From: Scytalidium lignicola
Taxonomy: Eukaryota; Ascomycota; Leotiomycetes
DNA length: 39,775 bases
Assembly (NCBI GenBank): GCA_002812745.2
Contig: NCSJ02000373.1
Location: 1 to 39,775 of the forward strand
Direction of reading: 5' to 3'
Shown here piece by piece: positions 22,487 through 33,395 of this stretch. How positions within the stretch are numbered: position 1 is the stretch's first letter; each line of letters opens with the position of its first letter. Below the pieces are notes generated by a model. That model worked only from the letters and a program-made list of their open reading frames with translations. It did no database searches and had not been told where the DNA came from. The translations under genes and the position numbers were made by a program.

Positions 22487-23826
22487 ATGGCAGACATCTC
22501 AACCTGCCTCCCTCTAACCCGTTCCTCTGTCCAAGAAGCTCACAAGATAGTCAAACCGTACATCCACTACACCCCACTTCTAACAAACAAGACTCTCACA
22601 GCTCTTGCCTCAACACCTCGAACCCCAGCTGAGCTAGAAGGTACATCATGGGCAGGTCGTGAACCAGCGAAGCCCAAAATACGATTATGGTTCAAGTGCG
22701 AAAATTTTCAAAAAATAGGAGCGTTCAAGGTGCGGGGCGCATTCCATGCCTTGACAAGGCTGATTGCAGAAGATGGGTGGGAGGCGAGTGGAGGGAAGGA
22801 GAAGGGGGTTGTAACTCATAGTTCGGGTTAGTTGTTTCNTTTTTTATTATTGCATCTTGTCTATTTTCTCCATTCTTCAAACTTTATTCTCTCTTTCTTA
22901 AATCTCTTTTCTTAAAGAAAGTTTTGAGGAGTCACGATTATGTAGTCGCAAGGCTGACAATTCTCTCTTCCGCCATGACAGGTAACCACGCCCAGGCTCT
23001 TGCTCTCGCTGCTCGTACAATGGGTATCCCAGCATACATCGTGATGCCTACGATATCTACTCCTACTAAAATAGCTGCAACAAAAGGCTACGGTGCTAAG
23101 GTCATTTTCAGCGGAAGCACGAGTGTGGAGCGCGAGGCCGTCGTAGAAGAGGTTATCAAGGAGACAGGGGCAAGATTAGTACCACCATATGACCATCCCG
23201 ATATTATGTTAGGGCAGGGAACGCTAGGGTTAGAGATGCAGGAGCAGGCTGAGAGTATGATTGCCGGAGGAAAGTCACAGGATTTCGGCAGCCTAACAGT
23301 AATACCTGATGGTGATGCCAGCAAGGAGAATAGTGAGGGGAAGAGAAAGGGATTGAATGCTATAATTGCTCCTTGTGGAGGTGGCGGCATGCTTTCTGGT
23401 GTAGCACTCAGTTGCGAAGGTACGGGCATCTATGTATTTGGTGCGGAGCCCGAATTCGAAGGTGCAGATGATCTCAAACGCGGTCTTGAAACTGGCAAGA
23501 GGATAGAACAGGTCAAGACTCTCACAATCGCTGATGGGTTACGGACACCAGTTGGCGCTTACCCTTGGAGTGTTCTCAGCAACAAGAAGCTACTCAGGGG
23601 TGCATATAGTGTCACAGAAGAACAGATCAAAGCTGCGTTAAAGTTAGTCTTGGAGAGGATGAAGGTTGTTGTGGAGCCTAGCTCCGTTGTAGGACTTGCT
23701 ACGGCGTTGTATAATGAAGATTTTAGGAAATTGGTTGAGGAGGAGGCAGGTGAGGAGGGTTGGGACTTAGGAATTGTATTTAGCGGAGGGAATATCAGTA
23801 TGGAGGCTCTCAGTAAGTTGCTTTGA
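22487..23826 (+). CDS. serine racemase / 3-hydroxyaspartate dehydratase-like PLP enzyme
   Basis: Two exons (22487-22826, 22982-23826), joined in phase across a 155-nt intron holding an N at 22839, encode 394 aa. It is a fold-type II PLP enzyme of the serine racemase/Sry1/threonine dehydratase group. Seen: FQKIGAFKVRGA with the Schiff-base lysine at K81, THSSGNHAQ with the serine (S113) that corresponds to the racemase re-face serine, the phosphate loop GGGGML, an acidic metal site AEPEFEGADD as in serine racemase, and SGGN near the end. There is no C-terminal ACT-like regulatory domain, so it is not the classical biosynthetic threonine deaminase Ilv1. A Ser/Lys/Gly-rich insertion of about 25-30 residues lies just before the GGGG loop (about 270-300). 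Reaction specificity (L-serine racemisation or dehydration, or threo-3-hydroxyaspartate dehydration) cannot be read from sequence alone. It follows ILV5 on the same strand. Confidence 0.88.
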
Positions 23827-25500
23827 GCTGTTGAAGGACATTTGGTGGACGTTGAAACCGGGAATGTTGCTATATAATGGCAGCGAGCAACCATTTTTTA
23901 TGTAGACCAGCTCACGATTGTGAGTAGTGAAGGATATGAGGGTATAGATTATATATTTCGGATCTCCTCAAGCTGAATAATCTGAATTAGAGATATATTT
24001 ATCCCAGGACGTCATATATCAATTGATCGATCAGTCTTAAGCCACCATATATCTCCAATGACTAGTCACATTTGTGACCATGTAACTTTGCTCGGTGGTT
24101 TTGAATTTTACTGTAAATCTGTCGCTTGAATAAACAGCTCAGGATCAATTAACATGTCTTATGGTATTTCAGAAACAAATTTTGTATCATTAGTCCAAAT
24201 AGATCCTATTTCAGAGGTGTATTTATTCCCGACTCATAGAATAAATTTAGCAGATGACAATAAATTTCAGATTAAACCATATTAGAAATATTTCTCAAAT
24301 ATGTGGGCTCTTTATCTGGTATTCTCGGCTATGGCTTGTTTGTTCTCTCATATGGGATTGTGCTGAGGATAGTCCTAAAATCTCTATATTATTAAAAAAA
24401 TTCCAGACGAATAGCATCGAGTATCTAGTTCTAAATATACGCCCCTGTAAGTTTCAAACCTTGTCTATGAAATTATATCTCGTGATACGCGTGAGTAATA
24501 TGAATTTTATGGAGTACGTGGCTGGTGGCGAACTACAGGTTTAATTTGAAGTCGAAGTTTAATATTTTAGTCTTGTTCATANTTTTTTCTAGAAGGAAAT
24601 AATATGTAATTATTCAACCTAACTTACAATACTATATCAACCATTCTAGCACAGTACCAATAGTATACTCAATTACTAATTACATAAACTATCACGGAAG
24701 AAGAATCTCACGTATCAAGTAAATAATGTTTTGGAATTGGTTTCTTGAAGGTGGTCATGACGAGTTGGAGGCTATGGTTGAAAAATATTCTGTGACATGC
24801 CAGATAACCATACAAACCTCCAATTAATTCTTCAAAATAGCCTTATATGCCTTATATGCCTTGTGACAAACTGTACAAAGTATCGTGTCATTCTCTCCAT
24901 GTTAGTGTAGCCTGCTATATAGTTACTAGCGACCCCGAACCAACCATCGCTCGCCCAGTGCATTCCTATATAACTCCAAATAAGCAGTATCTCGCAACAA
25001 CAAAAGGCGCCGTTATGGTATAATGGTCAGGACAAATTGTTGTTCTAGGAGATGGACAGGGAAAGTAAATCTAATGTATTGATGTGCTTGTCACTGACAT
25101 TAGTAGAGATGTAGAGCATACAGGCTCGAACTCTTTTGTCAATCGATATATTTTTTTCTTTTCTCAATAATTATCTTCTTTGTGAGGCTATTTATTATTA
25201 TTTTTCTTCCCTTCGAAAAGGGCAAGATAAGACATAAGATGCTGGAGTAGGGAGGTGCAAGGAACTAGGTATGAACATAATGACATATCTTCATTTTCAT
25301 TTCCACTAGCCAAGTAGAAGGTATTAGCTGTAGCCAAGGACGAGCAATTCTCAACATAAACATCTAAAGGAAAAACTCTAGCTGACTTCAATCAACTCCA
25401 TTCATAAGCAAAGAAGATTCCCATATCAACAAAGACACCTAAATCCCCCACCCGTCATAGATACATAATGTCATAAAACACATGATTAGACACCAATAAT
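23827..25500. other. AT-rich intergenic island
   Basis: No gene supported. The stretch is clearly AT-rich (especially 23950-24720 and 25130-25200), with long A/T runs, TATA-like stretches, an N at 24582 and a short direct duplication (CCTTATATG twice at about 24840-24858). It separates convergent genes (PLP enzyme plus, Cut12-like minus) and includes a tRNA-His-like relic at 25009. Decayed repeat DNA is possible, but no transposase fragment could be recognised. Confidence 0.5.
25009..25060 (+). pseudogene. tRNA-His-like 5' fragment (relic)
   Basis: The first 22 nt (25009-25030) match what I recall of the 5' end of a fungal tRNA-His: an acceptor strand GCCGTTA and a D-arm A-box TGGTATAATGG at 25016-25026. 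Similarity fades in the anticodon arm, no GTG anticodon loop forms, and the 3' acceptor strand is absent. A weak B-box-like GGCTCGAACTC occurs about 100 nt on (25123-25133), followed by TTTT. It is best read as a broken tRNA copy. Confidence 0.5.
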
Positions 25501-27693
25501 CTATTCTCCTCTTCCTCTATGAGCGCCCATTTTCTCAATCGAACTCATGATTCCACTCCTCGTCCCCAATCCACTGCCACGTCTCGAACTACCACTTTTG
25601 GTTCTCTCATGGCCAGCAGCAAAGGTGCCACGTCCTATCCGGCTTTCTCCTGGAGCATGGATACCGGATATGTTAGTTGGTGCTCGAAGACCTGATGCTC
25701 GGGATATGCTTCTACGGAGGTTCTCAGCGACTGCTGGTTGAGGTTGTGGTGGAGCAGATACTGTAGCTGTGGGTTGGCCTGCTGGAGGAGCTTGATCCAT
25801 GTTGGCAAGCATCTCGTCGAATGCTGCCACTAAGGGGATCATCTCATCAACAGCCGTTACCAGCTTCCCCTTCTCAACCCTCTCCTCTTGCAAGAGTGTA
25901 CGAAGATCATCGTTATCTCTCTTCACGCTCCTAACCTCTTCCGTAAGCCCATCTACCTCCGCAACTAGCTCCCTCATCCTGGCGTCTTTAGCAGCCTGCT
26001 TCTCTCTATCCTCTGCCGATTCAACTGGAGCCTTAGGTTCTACCTTTGTCAATGTTGTATCACGCTTAAGCTCGTCATTTTCTTTAGTAAGCTCCTCCAC
26101 ACTAGTCTCCAGTTCCTTCACCTTCTTCTCCCATCGACGCTCGTAGCTCTTCTTGAGAGCAGCAACCTTAGATTCATGCTTCTCCTTGTATAACGTGTGG
26201 AGTTCCCTCGAGACTTTCTCTACTGCCAGCTCGACGGTCTTCCCTCCACAGCTGCATTCACCAGAGTTCTTCTCCTGATTGGGCTCCGGCGAAGGTGAGG
26301 GCTTCCCTGCACGCATGGCCGCTATTTTACTTTCAGCTTCCTGTGCCATGATTTCTGCAGCCTCTCTTCTTCTCTCTGCTTCCTCTAGACGCCCCTCTAA
26401 ATCATCCCGTTCACGTTCTCCGTGTAAGATCTCTTCCTTTACATTTCGTAGGACGGACTCCATTTCCCGGCCTCTTTGTTCCCATTGTTCTTTTTCAGAG
26501 GCGAGTTGCTCTTTGATAGCCCTATCTTCCCTCAATTGCTCCATGCATTCTCCAACACGTTGCTCAGCATCTCCTACAGCGGTTTTTAGAGATTGGACCT
26601 CCGCATCCTTGCCACTTAATGAAGCCTTGAGACTGCTAATCTCAGAAAGGAGATTCGACTTGAGACTCTCAAGTTCTCGTGGTGTTATGGAAGGCAAACT
26701 TCGAGGGGTTGGCGCAGGAGGAATATCGAAGTCAAGGAGATTTGACATGCTGTTACGAGATGGTGTTGCACCATGTTGTGCGTACCACGACATATCAGGC
26801 ATATGCAAGCCCTTCGTAGCAGACATCCTTTTCATTTGTGACCTTTGGCTATAGGAAGATAAACCCTGGAGTTGCTCTGTGAAATCAAGTAGGTTTGTGG
26901 TATCATTTGGGTCTCTGTTGTCATCGACTTTGCTGGCTCGAGGTGTTGGTGATGGGGTACGATTTGTTGGTCGTCGGGCGGTGGCAGGTGTATATATCGA
27001 GCTCCTTCTCGGAGTTGGGGTCACAGAAGAAAGTTTGCTAGGAGTGTGTCCAATCTTCGCAAACATCGTCATATCAGGCACTGCTGAAAATGCGCTGAAG
27101 GTGCTCACAAACGTGTCATCAATACCCGTGGCAGTATCATTGAAATCATTATTCGCTCCAACGCTTGTCAACGTATCATCCATAGTGCTGTCTTCAGCGC
27201 CATCTTTGTTACTAGCTTCATCCTCTAAGATCTCAATCGCTTTTGTCAGTCCCTCGTTGTCGCGTAGTACCTCGTGAATGCTTAAAGACCTCTCAACCCT
27301 CATAGGCTGCCTTTCTGGAGAAGAAGGCTTAACGGGGAACCTCTTATCTGGAGCAGACAGTTTTCTTGGGCTGTTTACTCGTTCTGCGAGCCTCCTGGGA
27401 GACTGGATTTCAGAAGTAACGAGGGCAATGCTTTTTAGAGGTTTCAACATGGTAGTAACGTCGCGTTCTGTTGTTGGACTTCTGACAGTGGACCTTGCTC
27501 TCACACTCGGCGAGATATTCTCATCAGAGATGCCATTGAGGAATGGCGAGCTAGGAGGGCCATTGCTTTCTGTTTCTGAACCCATTTCTGTTGTGTATCG
27601 AGTAATTTCGTAATCTTCGTAACGTGAATTTGATTGTGTTTTCTCCGTACTCCGCTGTACGTTGTGTGATATTGGAGATAAAGGTGTGCTCAT
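25501..27693 (-). CDS. Cut12/SnaD-like spindle-pole-body coiled-coil protein
   Basis: Single exon, 730 aa. The first ~340 residues are disordered, Ser/Thr/Pro-rich and full of S/T-P sites (possible CDK targets). From about 335 to 620 there is a long heptad-type coiled coil (starting SITPRELESLKSNLLSEI), with a Cys pair ECSCGG near its middle and the block ELHTLYKEKHESKVAALKK that I associate with the fungal Cut12 family. The tail is Gly/Arg/Ser-rich and basic. Known: fission yeast Cut12 and Aspergillus SnaD sit at the spindle pole body and help activate mitotic entry and bipolar spindle formation. Inferred: the same site of action. A short motif PDMxxFAxxGxTPS is present twice (206-220, 299-313), as is NLLDF (267-271, 318-322). 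Family assignment is by recollection of sequence style; a generic coiled-coil protein is the alternative. Confidence 0.72.
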   Translation of the reverse strand: MSTPLSPISHNVQRSTEKTQSNSRYEDYEITRYTTEMGSETESNGPPSSPFLNGISDENISPSVRARSTVRSPTTERDVTTMLKPLKSIALVTSEIQSPRRLAERVNSPRKLSAPDKRFPVKPSSPERQPMRVERSLSIHEVLRDNEGLTKAIEILEDEASNKDGAEDSTMDDTLTSVGANNDFNDTATGIDDTFVSTFSAFSAVPDMTMFAKIGHTPSKLSSVTPTPRRSSIYTPATARRPTNRTPSPTPRASKVDDNRDPNDTTNLLDFTEQLQGLSSYSQRSQMKRMSATKGLHMPDMSWYAQHGATPSRNSMSNLLDFDIPPAPTPRSLPSITPRELESLKSNLLSEISSLKASLSGKDAEVQSLKTAVGDAEQRVGECMEQLREDRAIKEQLASEKEQWEQRGREMESVLRNVKEEILHGERERDDLEGRLEEAERRREAAEIMAQEAESKIAAMRAGKPSPSPEPNQEKNSGECSCGGKTVELAVEKVSRELHTLYKEKHESKVAALKKSYERRWEKKVKELETSVEELTKENDELKRDTTLTKVEPKAPVESAEDREKQAAKDARMRELVAEVDGLTEEVRSVKRDNDDLRTLLQEERVEKGKLVTAVDEMIPLVAAFDEMLANMDQAPPAGQPTATVSAPPQPQPAVAENLRRSISRASGLRAPTNISGIHAPGESRIGRGTFAAGHERTKSGSSRRGSGLGTRSGIMSSIEKMGAHRGRGE

Positions 27694-28192
27694 TGTAACG
27701 ACCTAACAAGAGGTCGAGCTTAGTTTTGAATTTAGTTATGAACAACCGAAGAAAAAAAAAAGCGACAACCCTTTTCGGTGTTAAAAAGACGTAAGCTTTG
27801 GTTGATGGTGGTTGTCGCAAGGGTCGGATAAAGGTTGTTTTGTTTACATCGCTAAGCGCAACCGGGTCCATAGCAACGGTCCACTAGATGTAACATTTCT
27901 TCCTTGCAAAAACTGACGAATATCTGTCTGGGGTACTTCAATTATCTGCATCATTCATGCTCATCTAATCTATCATAAGGGACATTAACATAAACTGTGA
28001 ACCCCAAGGCCTCATGTTATGCAACCATCCCAATGCAGTGCGTATGTCTATCCTTATGCTGTCCTGTGCCTTGCCTTTGCCTTTTCCCCTCCATGCAACC
28101 GATGCACAGCCAACCCTAATGAAAACCTATTGAATAAAAGAATAAAATCGTACATACGAATCACAACGTCTGAAGGCTATTTCGCTACCATG
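27694..28192. other. intergenic, BRCT gene to Cut12-like gene
   Basis: A 499-bp gap between two minus-strand genes. It holds the Cut12-like promoter and leader and the 3' flank of the BRCT gene. No further gene is seen. Confidence 0.5.
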
Positions 28193-29277
28193 CTACTGAA
28201 TGTCGGTAGAGCCTGTCGACGTAGAAGAGCCAGCCTTCTTGAACATGCTATAAACGCTCTGCTGGCCCTTCACCGCAGTTTTAAGATTTGAGAACTGAGT
28301 TTCCTGAAGTCTATTTCCTGCCTTAATGCTCTCAAGAACCCTAACCCGAAACGTTAGCCTTTGTATAAAAACCAACAAGAGATAAAAACAAAAGCCATAC
28401 CACTCCACACCAACATATTTCACACTACAACCTCTAATCCTCCGAATCTCTTTCTCAATCTTACCGCCTGCCAGACCGCCACCAGCGCCATCGATCTTGG
28501 AGCCATTTGGTCTCCCAAGGATAACATGAGTTACCTGCCTCCTTCCAAGGTGAATTGCCAAACGCGCTCCATGCTCGGCAAGAAGTTGCTTGAGCCTGTG
28601 ATCCGAGACCAGAGGGTAAGTACTGCCATTGACATAGACCACCAAGCCCTCGAAGATGCCTCTATCTTTCCTCCCTATTTTTTCTCTTTGTTCGCCTAAG
28701 CTCTCGCTCCTTCTTTCGTTGTTCTGTGCATCATCCCTCGGCCTCTCTGCGGTCGAAATATCAGCTCAAGTCTCAAAAAAACACAACCCAGCAAAAGAAA
28801 ACATTTCCATACATTGCAGAGGCCGCCCCCCCAGAAAATAAAAGACAGAAAAAGAAAAGAAAAAGGGAGGGNAAAAAAAAAAAGGAGACCATAGACGTCA
28901 TTGTACACAAGATCGCAGTACTCACTCTCAACAATCTGACTCCTGACGTCTCTCTTCCCAACCAGCATCTCTGCAATACTGACACTCTGCTTCTTGAGCG
29001 GCCGTGCTCCTTCATCGACCTTCTTCTCCCTGAGACCAGGAGCCACGTTCCCGGACCGCCGATCAACACCATCAAACAGCCTCTTCCCTCCTAGCCCACC
29101 GCTCTTGAACTGACTGTCCATCTTCATCACGCGGGTCTGCCTCCATGGTATGGTACCGACGGGCTTGTATTCAGCCCTCTGATGGCCCGTAGAAGCCGAG
29201 TTCCAGGCGTCGAAGTGGTCACCGTGCACCGGGAGTGCAGCTCGGGGGAGAGGAGGATGTTTCGGCAGTGGAGCCAT
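28193..29277 (-). CDS. small single-BRCT-domain protein
   Basis: Three exons on the minus strand, 29277-28926, 28746-28401 and 28340-28193, in phase, encode about 281 aa. Seen: a basic Pro/Arg/Lys-rich N-terminus with HFDAWNSASTGHQRAEYKP and FKSGGLGGKRLFDGVD, a charged linker (RRSESLGEQREKIGRKDRG), then one BRCT domain at about 155-245 with IFEGLVVYVNGSTYPLVSDH, HLGRRQVTHVILGR, GGGLAGGKIEKEI and VKYVGVEWVLESIKAGNRL (the conserved BRCT Trp). The tail GQQSVYSMFKKAG is vaguely PIP-box-like but lacks its spacing. BRCT domains bind phosphopeptides or DNA ends in repair and checkpoint complexes. The domain resembles that of Rev1, but there is no polymerase domain. The intron 1 acceptor is uncertain: CAG at 28747, or an upstream in-frame GAG adding a few residues. 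The intron contains an N at 28872 beside an A-run. Confidence 0.8.
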
Positions 29278-30485
29278 GAGAATGGACGATGAAGCTCAAA
29301 ATCGAACTCTCATTTGTCCTGTTCCGGTTTCTTTCCTTCTTCTCTCTTTTTGTTTTTTCTTCTTTTTCAACCCCCCTAGCACTCGGGCCCCCTCCCATCT
29401 GACGTCGTCGAGCAGCTGCTGCAACTCTGACCTTTTTGATTTGTTTTGAGGATCTGTTTATGTCGGTTCCTGCAGATCAGAATGTATGTATGTCAAGCGT
29501 CTAACGCCGTTGCAGTCAGCCAGCCCCTAGCTATCCGTGCTGTATGTCTCGCCCTTTTCTGATGGGGCGCTGGGAGGGACATGTGTTGTTAGATACAGGA
29601 GACACATGCTGCTTGCTGCATGCAGAACGGTCATTACATGACGCTTGTGTTTGTTTTGTTGCCCATCATCGTACTAGTTAGTGGGGCTAAAATAATTGGA
29701 TACACTTATTTTCTCTGGCGCGTCAGCGCGGACGCGGTTGTTAAGCTTCCAATCCAACAACCCCTCATCTTTGCTACTCCAGCCGCTGGGACTGGTTGGC
29801 ATGGCAGAGAGGATAGTTGGGTATGTTCAAATGAAGTAATGTCATCACGTGTAGGACATTAGCGTATTGCATCAAGCCAAACTCGCTCGATTTAATAATG
29901 TCTTTTCTTATGTAGAAAGAGATAGAGTGAGAGGAGAGGAGAGAGAAAGAGAGAGACATGAGATGGGCCGAAACGGTCAATCAACGAGGAGGGGCTGAAC
30001 ACCGATTACCAATAGTTGCCCTTCGGCTTCAATAATTTACAGGACGTGAGATAGCTCTCTCATGTGCGACGTTGGCTCAACTCACCTCCTTCGCCATATC
30101 TCCTCTTCATAACTACTAAAACAATCCTTTCCGTACTTACAGATAAAACACGAGAATGATAGTTCATAGTCGATTTTTGCTCGGCGTTGAGAGAAGTACC
30201 GGTAATCCCAAAAAAATTTCCCCTCCATCGGCCTTTCCATCGTTGATTCTAATTCTTCGGACCCGCCGCTATCAACCTCCACCCCAAAGCACCCCCCCCT
30301 AACGGTCAGCCTGCCCCTCAATGGATCTGGGCCCCATTTTGCCACCCGAGAGAGGAGGGGGTTTCCCAGGGTAGATTTTGCAAGCAGCTTCCAATGACTT
30401 TTTCAATTTTTCACTAGTAAAGTAATAAACAACGAAATATAAAAGAAGATTTAACATCGGCGATGAAATGAAAGAAGAAAAAAAA

Positions 30486-30503
30486 GGGGGGGGGGGGGGG
30501 GGG
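30486..30503. repeat. G18 homopolymer
   Basis: Eighteen consecutive Gs follow an A-rich stretch. The true length is likely uncertain in the assembly. It could form an intramolecular G-quadruplex, though a homopolymer of this kind is weak evidence for one. Confidence 0.9.
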
Positions 30504-30680
30504 AGGGATGAAGAGCGGGGATTTGGTTTCTCCGTGCCATCCCTAGCTGTCTGTCTAGATAGTTAAAGGAAAAATAGGAGGGGAGCTTACTTAATTAACA
30601 TGGTTGTCAATCGATGTCATCTAACATAAGGCTTTCCCCTCCCATCGATCTAAAGTAAAGTGCCTGTACTGTACATATAC

Positions 30681-30704
30681 CATACATACATACATACATA
30701 CATA
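30681..30704. repeat. (CATA)6 microsatellite
   Basis: Six CATA units, followed by degenerate ACGTACAT units to about 30722. They begin 6 bp after a GTACTGTAC palindrome at 30666-30674. Confidence 0.9.
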
Positions 30705-30779
30705 GACGTACATACGTACATATGTGCGCTGTGAGATGCACAATGCAAGAACCCGCTCGCGCCATCGTCTGCTCCGCGT

Positions 30780-30780
<1 letters not shown>

Positions 30781-30816
<36 letters not shown>

Positions 30817-30828
30817 NAGCAGTAGCAG
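30781..30828. repeat. (CAG)n trinucleotide repeat, interrupted by N
   Basis: Twelve perfect CAG units are followed by an N at 30817 and four imperfect units. The tract reads as poly-Ser on the plus strand and poly-Leu on the minus strand. No credible gene surrounds it. Confidence 0.93.
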
Positions 30829-31802
30829 AAAACGGAGCTTTTCAGCGGCCTTGCACTTTTTTGCTCTTAGCACCTTGCCACTCTTGCTTTTGGTGAGGGA
30901 GGGGGGGGTGGGAAAGCGAAGGGGGGTCNAGATCGAGAAGGGGGGGAAAAAAGGACAAAGCAACTTAACGCACGTATGTCGTGCTGCTTGCTTGCTTGCT
31001 GCTGGTGCTGATGCTGGCTGCGGTGCGCTTCAGCATTAACTTATGCATGGGGCTGGCTGCGGTGCAGCTGAAGGGTTTGGTTTGGAGCGAACATCGTTAC
31101 AGGTAGAGTACCGTACAAGTAACTTAACCCCTTATCTAAAGAGAGACAGAAAGCAAAAATACTGTTTACATCTTTTGCTGTATGAGAAATAAATTTGTTA
31201 GATAAATTGGATGAAGATCATTATTTTCCTGGGATGACTGTGAGTTTTGCACAAAATTGCACGCTATCTGATCCGATAGTGGAAGTGTACTATTGGCAAT
31301 AATATTTTGGTTGCTTGTTTTTTTCNTTTTTCTTCTTCTTCTTCTACTAGGGGGGAGGTTATTAATCCCTCATCGTCATTACTACTTCCTGTTGACTGTA
31401 ATTAATTATTCGGCGCCTAAAAATTACTTGAATAGAGCGAACCTTTTGGGAAAGCTTGGACAAAACCAAAAAAAAAGAGAACACACAACAAGGATTTACA
31501 TCTAATTTACTTCCTCGCCGTTGAATGTTGCACAGCAAGGATTCACTTGATTCGGATGCAATCTGCTCTCGAAGGAGGTGATTTGTACGACATGCCCGTT
31601 GCAACTTTGGCCGGGCATGACCAAGATAGGTCCTGTATGTTGCAACGGGAGTATCCGCGCCATCTCTTGTGGTCCAAGAAAGAGCCTCCGTCACACTTTC
31701 GCAGTCGTACAGTATTACTTTGCCTTGGTATTCAATTAATTACTCTTTTGTAAAACCATACCGGGCTGCGTCTCATCACGCCATGTGTAGTCGCATTTAC
31801 AA

Positions 31803-31823
31803 TACTGTACTGTACTGTACAGT
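31803..31823. repeat. TACTG pentamer array (three TACTGTAC copies)
   Basis: TACTG repeats head to tail and ends in GTACAG, giving three overlapping exact TACTGTAC 8-mers. It is the longest array of this motif in the window and is the complement of the arrays at 9897 and 12299. Confidence 0.9.
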
Positions 31824-33395
31824 TACTCTTCCTGAACTGTGTGAGAGCCTAGGAGGCTGGGGACACAAGACCTCGGGAGATCCTGGCGCGCTAAAGAGAG
31901 AAGAATTCCTAGCCAGTCACGGCTTGTCCTTCCTTGCTGGGCCCTTTTGACTTGACTCCTCTTTTCCTCGAAATCCTTCCATGGTTGCGATCGGGCTTAG
32001 CGCCGTCTGTTCTTCAGCCCGGGGCACAGAAGTAGAACCGAACTTTGCCAAAAAAAACATTGAAAACTAAAAAAAAAATCAAAATAGAGTGTGTTGATTA
32101 TGTGAGAGAGAGAGACATGCATGTTTGACTGCTGCATCATGACCGTATGGTGCATTCCCGCGATGCTGCAATCTCGAGATCTGGGTCCGTGGCGCACGAT
32201 TGGGGGGATGATGATTCAGCAAAGACAAGAAAGAAGGAAAGAAAAAAAAAAGGAAAAAAAGATACGATACCCGTGATGCTTGATGCTTGACGACCACCAC
32301 CATCACCCGTGCGAGTTGTTCCGCGTCGTGGGGCACGTAAGGGTTTCCTGGCAGAGAAGAGCGGTGTAGACAACGCTAGTCGCAATCCGGCTTAGCCCGC
32401 TCAAACTTATCGTGACCAACTGATTGTCGGATGCCACAGTTTAGTCAAAATAGATTAATCTTGTGGATGTTCGATGGGGGAAGGGAACCATTCACATTCG
32501 CTCTCCGGGGCGGTGGCCGATTGCTCGGGATACGGTATAATCTGTCGTTCCTTTTGCCTCTCCTGGATCCCTTTCTCCTTCGGGTGCTGACTGGACTGGC
32601 ACGACTGGGCAAGTTCTATTACTGTACAATACTTCCCGGGAAACCCTGCTGGGGATGAGCTGGGAGCTGGAGAGCGCTTGGGTTCTGACCGAAGGTCGAA
32701 TGATTGGCTGTATCCCTCTCTCTCCCCTCTCTTTTCTTGGACTCGGTGAGTACGTCAGCAGCCACCGTCGGGAAGCAGTGGTCATGGTGGTGCGGGAAAG
32801 AGACCTTTCAAGATGTCGTGCGTTAATATCTGTAGGACATCTGATATGCCTATGCTGGCCGCGCCACAGAGATGGGAGAGAGAGTCTCAGCCAGGCGCTG
32901 TACAATCCTGGGAGATACGTACAGCAAGGACGACGGACCGTTTCCCGTGCGTGCAGTCAAGTCCATTCAAGCTGCGATTTGGGTCCTGCCCTACGAACCA
33001 CACTGGGAGCGCTTATGGTTATTGTTGGCTGTGCGTTCTTCCAGCACAGCACCGTGCGGCGGCGACCTGGGGTGGTGCTGACCGGATGGTCCCGGCTATT
33101 CTCCGCTTTGGGATTGTTCCTCCTCGCAACCCTCCAAAACGGGCCAGCGTGCCAGCCTTGTTCAAGCCTTGTTCAACGAACGCGCCTGTTGCTGGTGCTT
33201 CTTGGAAAGACAGTAATCATTAGCACGAAAAGGTAACGGGGAAACAAAATAACTAAAAGTCTCTTGGTCGGGGCCGACATGGGACGGCATCAATGTGCTC
33301 CCGGGTATCGTCCCCCTGTGCTGCGTTTCTTCTGCTGGGCACGGCTAAAGCTTGACCCTAGACGCCATTCTTGGGGTTATGGAGGGGATCGGGTN

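Noticed and set aside
26279..26854. 191-codon plus frame and neighbours (25799-26146, 26879-27277)
   Set aside because: They lie antisense to the Cut12-like coiled-coil gene; the Ser/Leu-rich translations are shadows of Glu/Arg/Lys codons.
30722..31039. Poly-Ser / poly-Leu open frames across the CAG repeat
   Set aside because: The frame is created by the microsatellite and crosses two Ns; the flanking sequence is not protein-like.
32655..33236. 193-codon plus-strand open frame with overlapping 136-137-codon frames
   Set aside because: No domain, signal or membrane pattern is recognisable, several frames on both strands are equally open, and the G/C-rich stretch lowers stop frequency. It is treated as chance.
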